A stretch of DNA of 64,000 bases, from positions 1 through 64,000 of the forward strand of contig NZ_AP019778.1 in NCBI RefSeq assembly GCF_019669905.1, read 5' to 3'. This DNA is from Methylomonas koyamae (lineage in GTDB: Bacteria > Pseudomonadota > Gammaproteobacteria > Methylococcales > Methylomonadaceae). The position numbers and the translations under genes are program-made. Position 1 is the stretch's first letter. Each line of letters begins with the position of its first letter. Under the pieces are notes generated by a model, which saw only the letters and a program-made list of their open reading frames with translations, was not told where the DNA came from and ran no database searches. Shown here piece by piece: positions 35,167 to 46,000 of the stretch.

Positions 35167-37338
35167 TCATTCGCAACCCGGCAAAGTGATTATTTCCTGC
35201 TTGATTGCATTGACGATCAGACCGTCTGTTACACCAATTGGAAAATCGACACCGATGGGCTGATTCGCCTGGCTATCCCATCCGCAGCTTTCAAAGCGAC
35301 CATTCGATTTATTAAACGATTGCGTCAAACTGACTTTGGACTTAGTTAAATTAGCCACGTCGTAACAGCTAAAACCTGCTGGCGCCAGAGGATGTCCGAC
35401 GTAATTGGGCCCGGGATTGACAAACCACACCGGACATGTTTTTTCGCCGTCGAACTGCAAGGTTTTCTGTTGCAACATCTGTATCGCCAATGCATCACCG
35501 GCCTTGATGGCAAAGTCGCCAGCACTCGCGTAACTGCATTGCTCGACCTTCTGGCTGGCTGTATTGAAGCGGCTGATATTTGCCACCACCGTTGCATCGC
35601 CCAAACTGTTCAACAACCCGAGACAGGTTTGATGTTGAGCTGCGACTTGTACCGGATAAGTAAAAATGTTGAATCCAGCTTCAAAAGACACCTCGTAATT
35701 GGCAGTTGCCACCGGCGCGTCGATAACAGTAATTTTGGCCGTACGCTGCGCTTTCAGCGCGCCGTCCGATGCGGTAAAGGTAATGTAATACACACCTGCC
35801 TGATCATGGTTTGGCGTCCAACTGAATAAACCAACGCCATCGCCGCGATCCGCGAACACAGCACCGGCGGGCAATTGCGCCACCGTCAAAACCGGCACCG
35901 TACCGTCAGCATCGCTTGCCTCAACGATAAAGCCCACCGATTTGCCTTCGCTGACCGTTTTATCCGCAATAAATTGCAATACCGGCGCATGCGGTACCAC
36001 CGGGAAATCATCCATCGTCAAATTATAGTGTCCACCACCATTCTGGTCGAACACGTTGATGAAGTAATTCCAGCCGTGGTTAGCAGCGCGGGTTTTGGAG
36101 AGCCACACGTTGGCCTTGTTTAAAGCCTTGCCATCCGCCCGCAGTAAACGCGTCACGTCTTTCTTGCCGGCCTGGGGATCCGGAATCCGCGCGTAAAAGA
36201 ACCCGGCCGTCACCGGCAGATTCAACTGGTAACTGACCGAGCCGCCCTGCTGTCCGCTGACGGCAATACTGGCAAATGCCGATTGATCAGTCACCTGGGT
36301 ATCGACACCATTCGATTCATAGACTCGCAAAGTGCTACCGTCGCTCGCCAGAAAATCCTTGATTGCATCGCGCCCCGGCAAATCGACAAGCACGTCGCGC
36401 AGAAGTTGATGGGTATTGACCGCCGTCATCAACGAGGTCAACTCGCCTCCCAATTCGTCGGCATGCGAATAGTCAGCCGTAAACTCGATGAATTTGCCGG
36501 ACAACGTCGTCTCCATTTGCCAGCGGCCCATTTTGGCCGAATTCGCGGCAATGTCGCCGAAATCCAGCAATAAACTGGGCGCGACCGCCGCATCGTTAAC
36601 AAAGCCGCCATTGATGCGAAAATTTATCAACAAACCTAGCTCGTTCTCGACGATGCGCGGCTGCGCGGAATTGATTTTCAAGGCCGGCGCCATGCTCCGG
36701 CCTTTGTTGCTGACACGGACGCCCAAGGTAAACGGCTCCGGCGGTTCGATACTAGGGGTGAAGGCATCGTCCCCAAACACGTCGGAAGGTAAAAAGTAAT
36801 CCAATGTCAACTGCGGCATCGGCTTGACGTAGATAAAATCAGGCGTAATTTCGGTGGTTTTGGCTTCACCGTTCAGCGTGTATTGCAAGGTGGCACCGAC
36901 AAAATACAACTTGCCGCCCGCCAGTTGTCCGGCGGCACCGGGGGCCGGAATGATCAACCAATGGATATCTGCGGACGATGCCGGCGCGACCACGCCGGTC
37001 CCGGTCACATTTTCGATACCGCTCAAACTGTCTTGACGGATGAAAAACTTGGCTTGGGTGTTATCCGGGTCAAAACTGCCGATTACCGGATTGCCGTCTT
37101 CATCGGCAAATTTCACATCCACCCGCACGTTTTCCACCGGGAAACCTTGGACGCCGTTGTTGATCCGCATGTGCGCATCGAAAGCCTGGCGTTCCAGCGT
37201 TAATTCCTGTTTGATTTCGATACTTACTTTGGCGCAAAACGTGTCCTCGGCCGCCGCGACGCCTGAAACTGCCAACCAAAACAGCACAAATATCCAGAAC
37301 ACGGCTCGATAGTTCTCAAGGTTAGCGGTGCGACTCAT
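35167..37338 (-). CDS. Large exported Ig-fold protein
   Basis: With the ATG at 37338 (AAGGA 9 bases upstream) the product has about 723 residues; a TTG start 24 bases earlier is less likely. A signal peptide (FWIFVLFWLAVSGVAAA) is followed by beta-rich domains. At about residues 455-545 there is a putative Ig/cadherin-like module (EGKSVGFIVEASDADGTVP, LFSWTPNHDQAGVYYITFTA). The C-terminal 170 residues repeat a FNIFTYPV... Cys-containing unit. It lies 51 bases downstream of the transglutaminase gene and is co-oriented with the surface-protein cluster. Probable outer-surface or periplasmic protein; no enzyme motif seen. Confidence 0.78.
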   Translation of the reverse strand: MSRTANLENYRAVFWIFVLFWLAVSGVAAAEDTFCAKVSIEIKQELTLERQAFDAHMRINNGVQGFPVENVRVDVKFADEDGNPVIGSFDPDNTQAKFFIRQDSLSGIENVTGTGVVAPASSADIHWLIIPAPGAAGQLAGGKLYFVGATLQYTLNGEAKTTEITPDFIYVKPMPQLTLDYFLPSDVFGDDAFTPSIEPPEPFTLGVRVSNKGRSMAPALKINSAQPRIVENELGLLINFRINGGFVNDAAVAPSLLLDFGDIAANSAKMGRWQMETTLSGKFIEFTADYSHADELGGELTSLMTAVNTHQLLRDVLVDLPGRDAIKDFLASDGSTLRVYESNGVDTQVTDQSAFASIAVSGQQGGSVSYQLNLPVTAGFFYARIPDPQAGKKDVTRLLRADGKALNKANVWLSKTRAANHGWNYFINVFDQNGGGHYNLTMDDFPVVPHAPVLQFIADKTVSEGKSVGFIVEASDADGTVPVLTVAQLPAGAVFADRGDGVGLFSWTPNHDQAGVYYITFTASDGALKAQRTAKITVIDAPVATANYEVSFEAGFNIFTYPVQVAAQHQTCLGLLNSLGDATVVANISRFNTASQKVEQCSYASAGDFAIKAGDALAIQMLQQKTLQFDGEKTCPVWFVNPGPNYVGHPLAPAGFSCYDVANLTKSKVSLTQSFNKSNGRFESCGWDSQANQPIGVDFPIGVTDGLIVNAIKQEIITLPGCE

Positions 37339-37388
37339 CTCAGGTATTCCTTCTCGGTTCAAAGCAGGCGAACGGGGCAGACAAACAT

Positions 37389-38267
37389 CTATTCCATATC
37401 CACTTCCAAACCCTCGCCGTTAAATTGATAACGAGAGAATTTGAAAGTCGCATCCGGTCGGTTATCGACCAACCGCATCGCCACATAACTACTGTAGCGG
37501 CCATCGTAATTGCTTTTTTGCGGATCGGCGATTCGCCAAATGCCGCCGTCATCGAATTCGGCCCATTCGTGGTAAGCCGCAGCCTGCAATAAGCCGTTGT
37601 CATCCAGCACATAGCCGGCCACCGCACGAGCCGGCACCGAATTGGCTCTTGCCAACGCGGTAAATAAATAGGCGTTCTCGGTGCAGTCGCCCTGGCGTTG
37701 CTGCAAAGCATACAGAGCCCCCCGCTCGTCCCGAACGTAACCTATGTCGCGCACGTTATTCACCACCCAGTCATAGATGCCACGCAACGTTTGCGCCGGT
37801 TCGCCAGCCAACAGGTTGGCGGCGGCCGCTTGGACGGCCGGGTGATCGCTTTCGATCAACGGCTCAGGTTGCAAATACCGATCCGGTAAAAATCTCCAAA
37901 ACTTATTCGGCTGGGAATTCATCCGTAATTGCGCGGTAACCCGGATCAATTTCACCCCGTAAGGCGGCATACGATCGAAGCCAAAACGCAACACCTGATT
38001 ACCCAAATCATCGCTTTCCAATGTGTAAGGCTGCGACACCTCCACCCGTTCGCAGCAGGCTTGTGCCGCGGTCTGCCTGACCGGCAGATACGTGCGAAAC
38101 TCGGCATGCTCCAAAACCCGATTCGAGGCATTTCGCAAAACAAAACTGTAACTTACCGTTTTACTGCTATCGTATTGCGGCGCCGTTACCAACTGCCAGC
38201 CATACCAAGCCGCACCCGACAACACCAAAGCGGCAAAAGCCGCTAACAAACGCTTTCTATGATTCAT
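37389..38267 (-). CDS. Exported transglutaminase-like protein
   Basis: A 292-residue protein with an N-terminal signal/anchor (LLAAFAALVLSGAAWYGW). The transglutaminase-like core lies in the C-terminal half, with Cys near residue 195 (QGDCTENAYLF), His near 232 (YHEWAEF) and Asp near 246 (RIADPQ), the Cys-His-Asp triad in the correct order. Such domains act as cysteine proteases or as crosslinking or deamidating enzymes. The start overlaps the rhodanese-like stop by 4 bases (ATGA). Beside large surface proteins it could process or crosslink them; that is inference. Confidence 0.88.
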   Translation of the reverse strand: MNHRKRLLAAFAALVLSGAAWYGWQLVTAPQYDSSKTVSYSFVLRNASNRVLEHAEFRTYLPVRQTAAQACCERVEVSQPYTLESDDLGNQVLRFGFDRMPPYGVKLIRVTAQLRMNSQPNKFWRFLPDRYLQPEPLIESDHPAVQAAAANLLAGEPAQTLRGIYDWVVNNVRDIGYVRDERGALYALQQRQGDCTENAYLFTALARANSVPARAVAGYVLDDNGLLQAAAYHEWAEFDDGGIWRIADPQKSNYDGRYSSYVAMRLVDNRPDATFKFSRYQFNGEGLEVDME

Positions 38268-39178
38268 CGCCGCCTTCTACCGCATGTAACAATTTTTCCC
38301 TGTTTTTCGGCAGGCCGATTCCACACGGCCAATTGCCGTTGCAAATAGGTCCGATAGCCTTGTTTGCCGCCTTGCAGAAAATACAGCGGGGGTAGCCCTG
38401 CTTTATCGGCAATTCGGCGGAACCGATCGTAGTCGAGGCCGGCATCGGTCATCAGTAAAATCCGCGCTGCCGCAACTTGGTGTTCTCCCGGCCCGGCAAC
38501 GGCTTGCCGCAACAAGCGGCGCAAATCGTCATCGGATTTTTTATCCGGCGCCTGCCGGGAAAAATCCAGGAGTTTGATGTCGCTGAATTCGCGCTCGGCA
38601 TAGAACTGCGCCGGGCTGACCTGGTCCAGCGTGGCATGGATTAACGAATCGCCGCTCACAACCCCGCCCGCATGGCGCCATGCGTTCAAGCCGCCAGCCA
38701 ACACCCGGACGTTATTAAAGCCCGCCGCTTGCAATTGCCCGAGCAAATCCAGGTTGCGGGCCGCGGCAAAGCCGTTGTCGAACAGCAGCAGCGCCTTATT
38801 CCGCAAAAACATCTTACCCGCTAAATCTCTGGCGGGAATATGGATACTATTAGGTATCGTCGCACCTGCGTCTGGTTTGTCTTCGCGAATATCCACCCAG
38901 AGCAAATCGGCCGATGCCGGCAAACTTTTGACTTGCTCGGCACTAACAAAAGCCGGATTTTCCAGCCTGACGGTTCCCGGCTTAAAACGGCCTTGGTCCA
39001 AATCCTCCAAGGCCGGCAATCCGAACTTTTCTAAGCTCTGCGGACGCACTTCAATTTCGGAACAGGATTCCGAAGTTGCGTGGGTCGCATGATACGAGCT
39101 CGCGGCCACAAAAGCCGGTAGGGCTAACAAAGATGTAATTAACCAAAACAGCCGTAGCCGTACTTTCACTATTCGCAT
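38264..39178 (-). CDS. Exported double rhodanese-like protein lacking the catalytic Cys
   Basis: A 304-residue protein with a signal peptide (LRLFWLITSLLALPAFVAAS). The first rhodanese-like fold is clear: DLLWVDIREDKPDAGATIPN, IHIPARDL, ALLLFDNGFAAARNLDLLGQL and RVLAGGLNAWR. Where an active rhodanese has Cys in the loop, this has FDNGF. A second weaker copy follows (IKLLDFSRQ, ARILLMTDAGLDYDRFRRIA, LYFLQGGKQGYR), also without Cys. So it is probably a binding rather than sulphur-transfer protein. It is 4-base coupled to the transglutaminase gene, and about 240 bases of non-coding DNA lie upstream. Confidence 0.8.
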   Translation of the reverse strand: MRIVKVRLRLFWLITSLLALPAFVAASSYHATHATSESCSEIEVRPQSLEKFGLPALEDLDQGRFKPGTVRLENPAFVSAEQVKSLPASADLLWVDIREDKPDAGATIPNSIHIPARDLAGKMFLRNKALLLFDNGFAAARNLDLLGQLQAAGFNNVRVLAGGLNAWRHAGGVVSGDSLIHATLDQVSPAQFYAEREFSDIKLLDFSRQAPDKKSDDDLRRLLRQAVAGPGEHQVAAARILLMTDAGLDYDRFRRIADKAGLPPLYFLQGGKQGYRTYLQRQLAVWNRPAEKQGKIVTCGRRRR

Positions 39179-39420
39179 TGAATATGGCTCGAATCTCTCA
39201 ATTGCTTAATTACGATTTCAAATTCAACTAACAATTCTTTTGGCATTCGATCAACATGCCAAAAAATATTTAATTTAGGTTCGGAAATATTCATATTAAT
39301 TAAATTGTTCGCAATCACCTATTTCAAAGTCGATGCCGCCCAGCCAATTTACAGGATAAACACCTTGCTTGAGATAACGGTGAAAACTTGAATAAGGCCA
39401 ATCTATACCCTTTTTTTAAC

Positions 39421-39851
39421 CTAGCCATGTTTCACCGGATTGAAATGTAAATAATCCATGTGATTTTCGTAATCCTGTTCGTCTCGAATACACTGTTCCC
39501 AGTAACGTCGTCGCCAGATTCCGCGTTCCCCTCTTTTGATTCGCACACTGGAACGTCCTTCCTCAAAGGGGATGCTTTTGGAAAAATGGGTTTTAATCAA
39601 TTTCCAACGGATGGAAAAATCGTCATTGCCGTCCGGCAAGGTGCAGGTAGTATGCATGTGTTCCGGCAACACAACCCATCCATCAATATACCCGCAGGGC
39701 ACAAGTGAAAAGGCTTTTGCCGTTTGCATAAACGTATCGATTCCCTTAACAAGTCGATACGATCAACTAACAAGGTGTTCTTCCGTTCCAGCAAATTCAC
39801 GGTAAAGAAATAACACCTGCCCGGCACCCGATAGCGGCGGTAGTTCGGCAT
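39421..39851 (-). pseudogene. REP-associated tyrosine transposase (RAYT), frameshifted
   Basis: Two overlapping minus-strand frames together give a RAYT. The first part reads MPNYRRYRVPGRCYFFTVNL... through CKRQKPFHL. The second continues as GWVVLPEHMHTTCTLP, FSIRWKLIKTHFSK, RGERGIWRRRYWEQCIRDEQD and HMDYLHFNPVKHG, including the HxH of the HUH-type Y1 transposase fold. A frame change near 39690-39720 breaks the gene. RAYTs mobilise REP hairpin repeats. A remnant of about 150 bases follows to the giant gene's 3' end. Confidence 0.85.
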
Positions 39852-40052
39852 CTGTTGCCATCTCCAACGTAGGGCGGAAAAGCGATAGCGCATTTATGCC
39901 CCATCGGTATTCTGCCATGTCACCGCCAACCAAAAATCATCCGTCGGCGACCGCAATAAATCCACACTAAATTTCAACATCACCGGCTCCGAAATGCCGG
40001 ATTTCGCTCCGCTCATCCAACGTATCCCAGGTCATTTGTTCCGTCTTACGGG

Positions 40053-43000
40053 TTACTGATTCATTCCATCCGCAATGATCTGTTCAGCAGCACCCTGATC
40101 AAACCCAGTGGCAGCCCAAACGTAAGCTGCACCTAGGGCATAATCCCAACCCGTAACTTCCCCTATTTCTTGCCCTAGCTTTAAACCGCCCCAGCCGGCA
40201 GCAATATATGGATTGAAAATGCCTCCAACATCAAGTGAACTACCTAATAAATCATTTAAACTATCGCTAGTTCGACACCTATAAAACTTATCAAGATTGT
40301 CAAATAATCCCAAAACATCCATAGCATCACCAAATTTATTAAGCGCGCCTAAACCATGTGCCAATCGTTTTCCAGCCTTCACTGAATTTGGTGACATATA
40401 TTGATTCCCATAATATTTTGGACTGTAGTATTTACCATTGATATGTCGCCACTTCCCATCCTTCAAAGGATCCCATAAATCAAGTCCAAGACCTAATCCA
40501 TCCTTGATTGGACTTGAATTATTTCCAGAGCAATTACAATTATCCCCTGCTTCAGGACTTGAGTCGTTTTCATTCGGCAATGGTGGAATCCCAGCAACTC
40601 TATCAGCAATATCCAACATTGGGTCTCTATACTTTCTAGGAGCCATTCCTAAATGGTCTATGATATCAATAGGAGAATGGTCTGAATAACCATACAAATT
40701 TAAGCCCCCCAAGTGCCCTATAGGATCATTCTCAATATATCGCCCTAAAGTCGGGTTATACATTCTCTGGAAATTATTGTGCAGCCCCGTCTCCTGATCA
40801 TAATACTGCCCCGGAAACCTTAAATTATTCCCCACCGCAGCCAGCGAAACATGCATATTGCCGAACGCTTCCTGCCGGGCGCTCCATACCACCAAACCAT
40901 TACTGTCGACCAATTTCTGCGGCGTCATCAAATGGTCGTGCTGATACCAGTAATACTGGCCATTCACCCGTTGGAATAGGGGACCGGTAGTCCACAACGA
41001 ATCCGGCTGATAGCCATAAGACTTAATCAGTCCACCCTGCCCATTAAACTCCCCAACCAGACCTTCCTCGGCATAGGCAAAATAAGTTCTGACGCCAGCC
41101 ACATCCTTCCACAAACGCCGCCCAAACGGATCGTAGTAATACTCGGCTACCGCCGAGCCATCGGTCCGTTCGACACGAGTCAGACGGTTGGCAATATCAT
41201 GCCGATAGACGCGCTGGCTACCCAACGCGGTTTTGGTTTGCAGATTGCCGTTGGCATCGTAGGCAAAGTTATTGCCCGGATAAGACAACAAGCGGTTGTT
41301 GGCATCGTACTGCCATTCACCGACGGTGTTGGCCGCGGTTTTACGGTTACCCAATGCATCGTAGGTATAGGCTTCGTCGGTCAGGGTCGGGTTGTCCACG
41401 CCGGACAAACGATCCAAGACATCGTATTGATAGGCATAGTCGCCGTGCTCGGTCAGTTTGCCGGTAATATTGCCGCCGGCCGAACGCTGGTACCGGTAAT
41501 TCATTAAGGTATTTTGCAGCGGATCCTTGCTGTGAATTTGGTTCACCCGCTGCAAGGCGTCGTAGCTGTAATCGGTAGTGACGCCACCCGGCAATGTCAT
41601 GCGGTTCGGGCTGTTCCAGGTGTAACCGTTGTAGGTCACGCGTTTGCCGTCCGGCAGTTCCAGCGCGATCAAACGGTTGGCTTCGTCGTACAGATAGCGA
41701 TAGGTGACGCCGTCCGGACCGGTGAAACTTTCCTTCTGGCCGTTGGCGTAGTAGCTGTAGGCCGTGGTCAACGTAAAGCTGCCGTAATCGGTGGCGGTGG
41801 CGGTCAAGCGCCCCAAGGCATCGTAGCTGTAGGTGGCCGAGGTGGTGCCGTCGTCGTAACCGGTGAGTCGACCGAGCTTGTCGTAGCTGTAATGGATGGT
41901 TTTGACCGGCGTCTGACTCTGGCTGTCGGCAAAGTGCTTCTCGCTCAGCAAGCGGTTGGCGGGACTGTATTGATAACGAATCGCCTGGCCTTTGGCATCC
42001 AGCAGCGCGATGCGGTTACCGGCTGCATCGTATTGGTAGTGCGTGGTTTCGCCCATCGGCCGGATTTCGGCGGTGACTCTACCGTTACGGTCATACTCGA
42101 AGCGGGTCACGCCGCCGTTAGGATCGGTCAACGCAATCAGCTTGCCCAAATCGTTGTAGGCAAACCGGGTTACGCCGCCGGCCGGATCGGTGGTTTGCCG
42201 CAAGCGGTTTAACGCATCGTATTCATGGTAGGTGGTGCGGCCTTCTTGATCGGTTTCCGCAGTTACGTTACCGCTGGCGTCGTATTCGCGGCTGACGCTT
42301 TGTTGAGTATCGGCATCCAATTGATCGGTGTTACGCACCACACGTTGCAGGCGGTCGTAATACAGGCGGGTGCTGTATGTCGGGTAGTCGATTTGTACCG
42401 GCCTATCGGATCGAGCGAAAGAAGCGTTGGTTTCGTCGTAGCGATAGCGCGTTTCGTAAGATTCGACTTCGCTACCAACTTTAGTCGCCAGCAAACGCTG
42501 CTCGCCGTCGTATTGGTTTGCGACTTTGCGTCCCGCTTCATCGGTCACTTCGACCGGCAAACCGTCGCTGTTATACCCTATCGTCTTGAAAAAGCCGTGG
42601 GGATCCGTTGCCCGAACCAATTGATGCCGCTGGTTGTAGGTAAACTGGTAACGGTTATTTTCCGCGTCCACCACTGCAATCCGGTTGCCGGCAGCGTCGT
42701 ATTCGACTTTCGAGACATTTCCTTCCGGATCGGTGCTAGATGTCAATCGACCGTTGGCATCGTATCCGAAAATCCAGACTTTACCTTCGGGGTCCTTCAC
42801 TTTTACAGGCTGGCCGGTCACGTCGTAACTCAAAAACTGCGTTTTATGGCCTTCAGCGTCGATCACACTCACTATGTTGCCACGAGCGTCGTAACTAAAG
42901 TTCAGCTTGGCTTCAGCTGTATTCGCATCGGACAGCAGTTTGACTTCCGCCAGCTGTTGCTCAGCATCGTAGGCATATGCCTGCATACGTTCGTCAACGG

Positions 43001-46000
43001 TACCTGCCGCATCGACACGACGCTGCAGATTTCCGTTGGCATCGTATGCAAATTCGGTGACGATGCCACGGCGATCAATTTGACGTTTAACCTGATGATA
43101 GACGTTTTCGTATTCGAACTTGGCTTCGCTGCCATCGGGATAAACGATGCGAGTAATTTTGTCCCAGTCGTCGCGCGTTACCCGGGTGCTATTACCTTTT
43201 TCATCGGTGGTGATTTCGGTTCGGCCATCGGTGGTTACCGTTTTAATCATACGCCCGTTGACAGCCGCGCGTAATACATCACCGTCGTCGTTATACCAAA
43301 CTTCGGTGACTTTGCCGGCGGCAGTCTTGATTTGAGCGTAGCGCTCTTTTGCCGCTTTGTCGTATCCGAACTCGAAGTAATGGGCACGACCGTCCTGATC
43401 GGTGACCGATGCAACATCGCCGTTGCGGCGATAACTAATATCAATAGTTTTGCCAACCGCATCGGTTTTGGCGACCAACCTTTGCATCTCGTCATACCGG
43501 TATTCCATGATGCCACCGGCAGGATCGGTCACCGCCGTCAGCAGATCGCCGCTGTATTGATAGGTGACGGTACGACCGGCGGCATCCTTGGCAGAGATCA
43601 AATGATTGTTCTGATCGAATGCGAATTCAAATACCGGATTTCCATCAGCGTCGAGCATAACCTCACGGCGTAGCAAGGTCGCAGTGGCGTCGTAGTAACG
43701 CATTTGCCTGAGCAGTTTGGCTTTATTGCCGGCAGCCAATGTTTTGCCATCGGCGTCATAGCGTTCCCAGTTGCCCTCTGCGTCTTCCCACACAAAATTT
43801 TGCTGGTCGCGGACAATGCGGAATTCGTGATTACGAAAAGCGGCATCCGAACCGAACGCAGTCGGACTATAAACCACGCCGCCGCGATTAATCGAGACGA
43901 TCAAACCGGTATAGGCATCGCGGGTGAGTTGCAAGCGCGTGCGTTGATGCTCCCAGTGCCAGGTATGATCGAAATAGCGTCGCTCGACGACGGTGAAACC
44001 ACCGCGAACCTTGACGCGCAGATCTTCGACCTCATCCTGGTATTCGCGCAATACAGCATGTACCGAGCTACCGGTTTTGGGTTCTACCAGCTGATCCTTG
44101 TCGCAAGGCTTTTTCGGCTCTTGTGGAGATCCTGCTGGCAAACACTGATCCGGCGCCAACGGATTTTCCGGCGGTCTGGATGCCGGTGGAGTCCCTGATC
44201 CACCCGGCGAAGCGGAGCCAACCGTGCCGCTACCGCCGGCACTGCCGCCAAAACCACCTCCACCACCGTAGCCGCCGCCACCGCCGAATCCTCCACCGCC
44301 GCCGCCAACACCGCCGTAAACCGGGGGTGCGCTGCATTGGCCGTAGGGGTAATACGCATAGTTTTGGATTGCATCACGGCGCCAAGTGCCGTTGACGCAG
44401 TGATAGGTGTAGGTCACGCCAATCGGCAGAGCCTTCATCTGACATCCGGCGCCGGAACCGCCGTCCTGACCCTGATCCAGCGTTTTCAGAGCTACGATCC
44501 GATATGGAACCGTTACGGTTTCCTTGGCTTCCAGACTGGTAGGCAACCCGCCCAGCAACTCGATTCTGAAGGCATCGTCCGTCGGCAAATTGAATTGCAA
44601 ATCTTCGGCGCGGATCAGGCCGTGGTTGGTCAAGGTAAATTCGCCGTAATACACCTCGCCGGCTTTCATTTTCGGCAGGTTGATCGCCCCCGGCTCCATC
44701 ACCACTACCGGCGCCGGCACGTCGGTTTCGTAGGTGGCATTCAGCGTGATCTCGTACCGGTCCTGCAGCGGCACCTCGGTGACGCTCCATTCCACGCTGA
44801 CCAAATCGTAATCCAGAAACACTTCCTGAACCTGAGTCAGACCGGGTTTGACGGTCAAACGGCCGATGACTTCCTGGTGGTTGGCGGCCGTGGCTTTAAA
44901 TTTGTAACGGCCCGCCGGCAAGTCGGTAAACAAGGATTCGCCGGCTTGATCGCTGGTCTGGGTGCGGTCGATCGAGGTAACCGCCTCGTTTTGCAGGCGA
45001 ATCTGCGCGCCCGCCAGGCCGGGAATCGCAACGCCGTTACGATCCAGCGTTGCGGTATAGATATTCGATAGATGGAATTTGACCTGGCCGATACCGGACT
45101 GGGTGACTGCGGCATAGACATTGACGTCGACCGGATCGGTATCGGCGCTGGACAAGCGCAGACGGAACTCCTGCAAGCCTTCGGCTACCGCTTGATTGGG
45201 CGAGAAAGCCAAGGTAACCGCTGTCGTCTGACCAACGGCCAAAGTATCGATGCGAGCCGGCGACACCAGGGACACCCAGGACGGTGCCGGATTGCCGCTT
45301 GGCGTCATTAAATCCAAGCGCAAGTCGTGTAAATCGGCCAGACCTCGATTGTCCAGCGTCAGGGTTTCCGTCGCCGAGGCGCCACGCGCCACGCCGGTTT
45401 CCAGATAACCGGGGCTAAACGCCAATACCGGCTTGGCTTCGCTGAGCGTGTAATCGACGCGGACCTTGGCCAATGTTTGGCTGCCGGCTTCGTAACTCTT
45501 GATCGACAACACCACTACGCCGCTGGCTGGAGCCGTGCCATCCGCGCGGAAATTAACCGTTACCGGTACGGTGTCTCCGGGCGCCAGGTCGACCGCCGGC
45601 GGCAGGCTCAATTGAATACCGGTCGGCAGTGCGCCGAGCGGTTGGTCGGCCGCTTCGAACGCCACTCTGACCCCGGTCGCCGCCGCCCCGCTGCCTGCGC
45701 TCAGTCGCAACGGGATAGTTTGATCGACATTGCGCGGACTGGTCAGTTTGATTTGCGACAAGTCGGTTAAAACCCGGCCAATGTTGAATTCGCTCTGGAG
45801 CGGACGGTCCTGCAAATCCGGATGAATCGCTGCCACTTGGTAGCGGCCGGATTCTCCCGGCAGCGGTTTGAAGCGGTAACTAAACTGACCAAGACGGTCG
45901 CTCACCACATCAACCACCCGCTCGAATCCGTTGACGCTGATGACCAACTTCAGCGGCGCCCAAGCCAAAGCCTGGTTGCTGCCATTGTCCATCGCACGGC

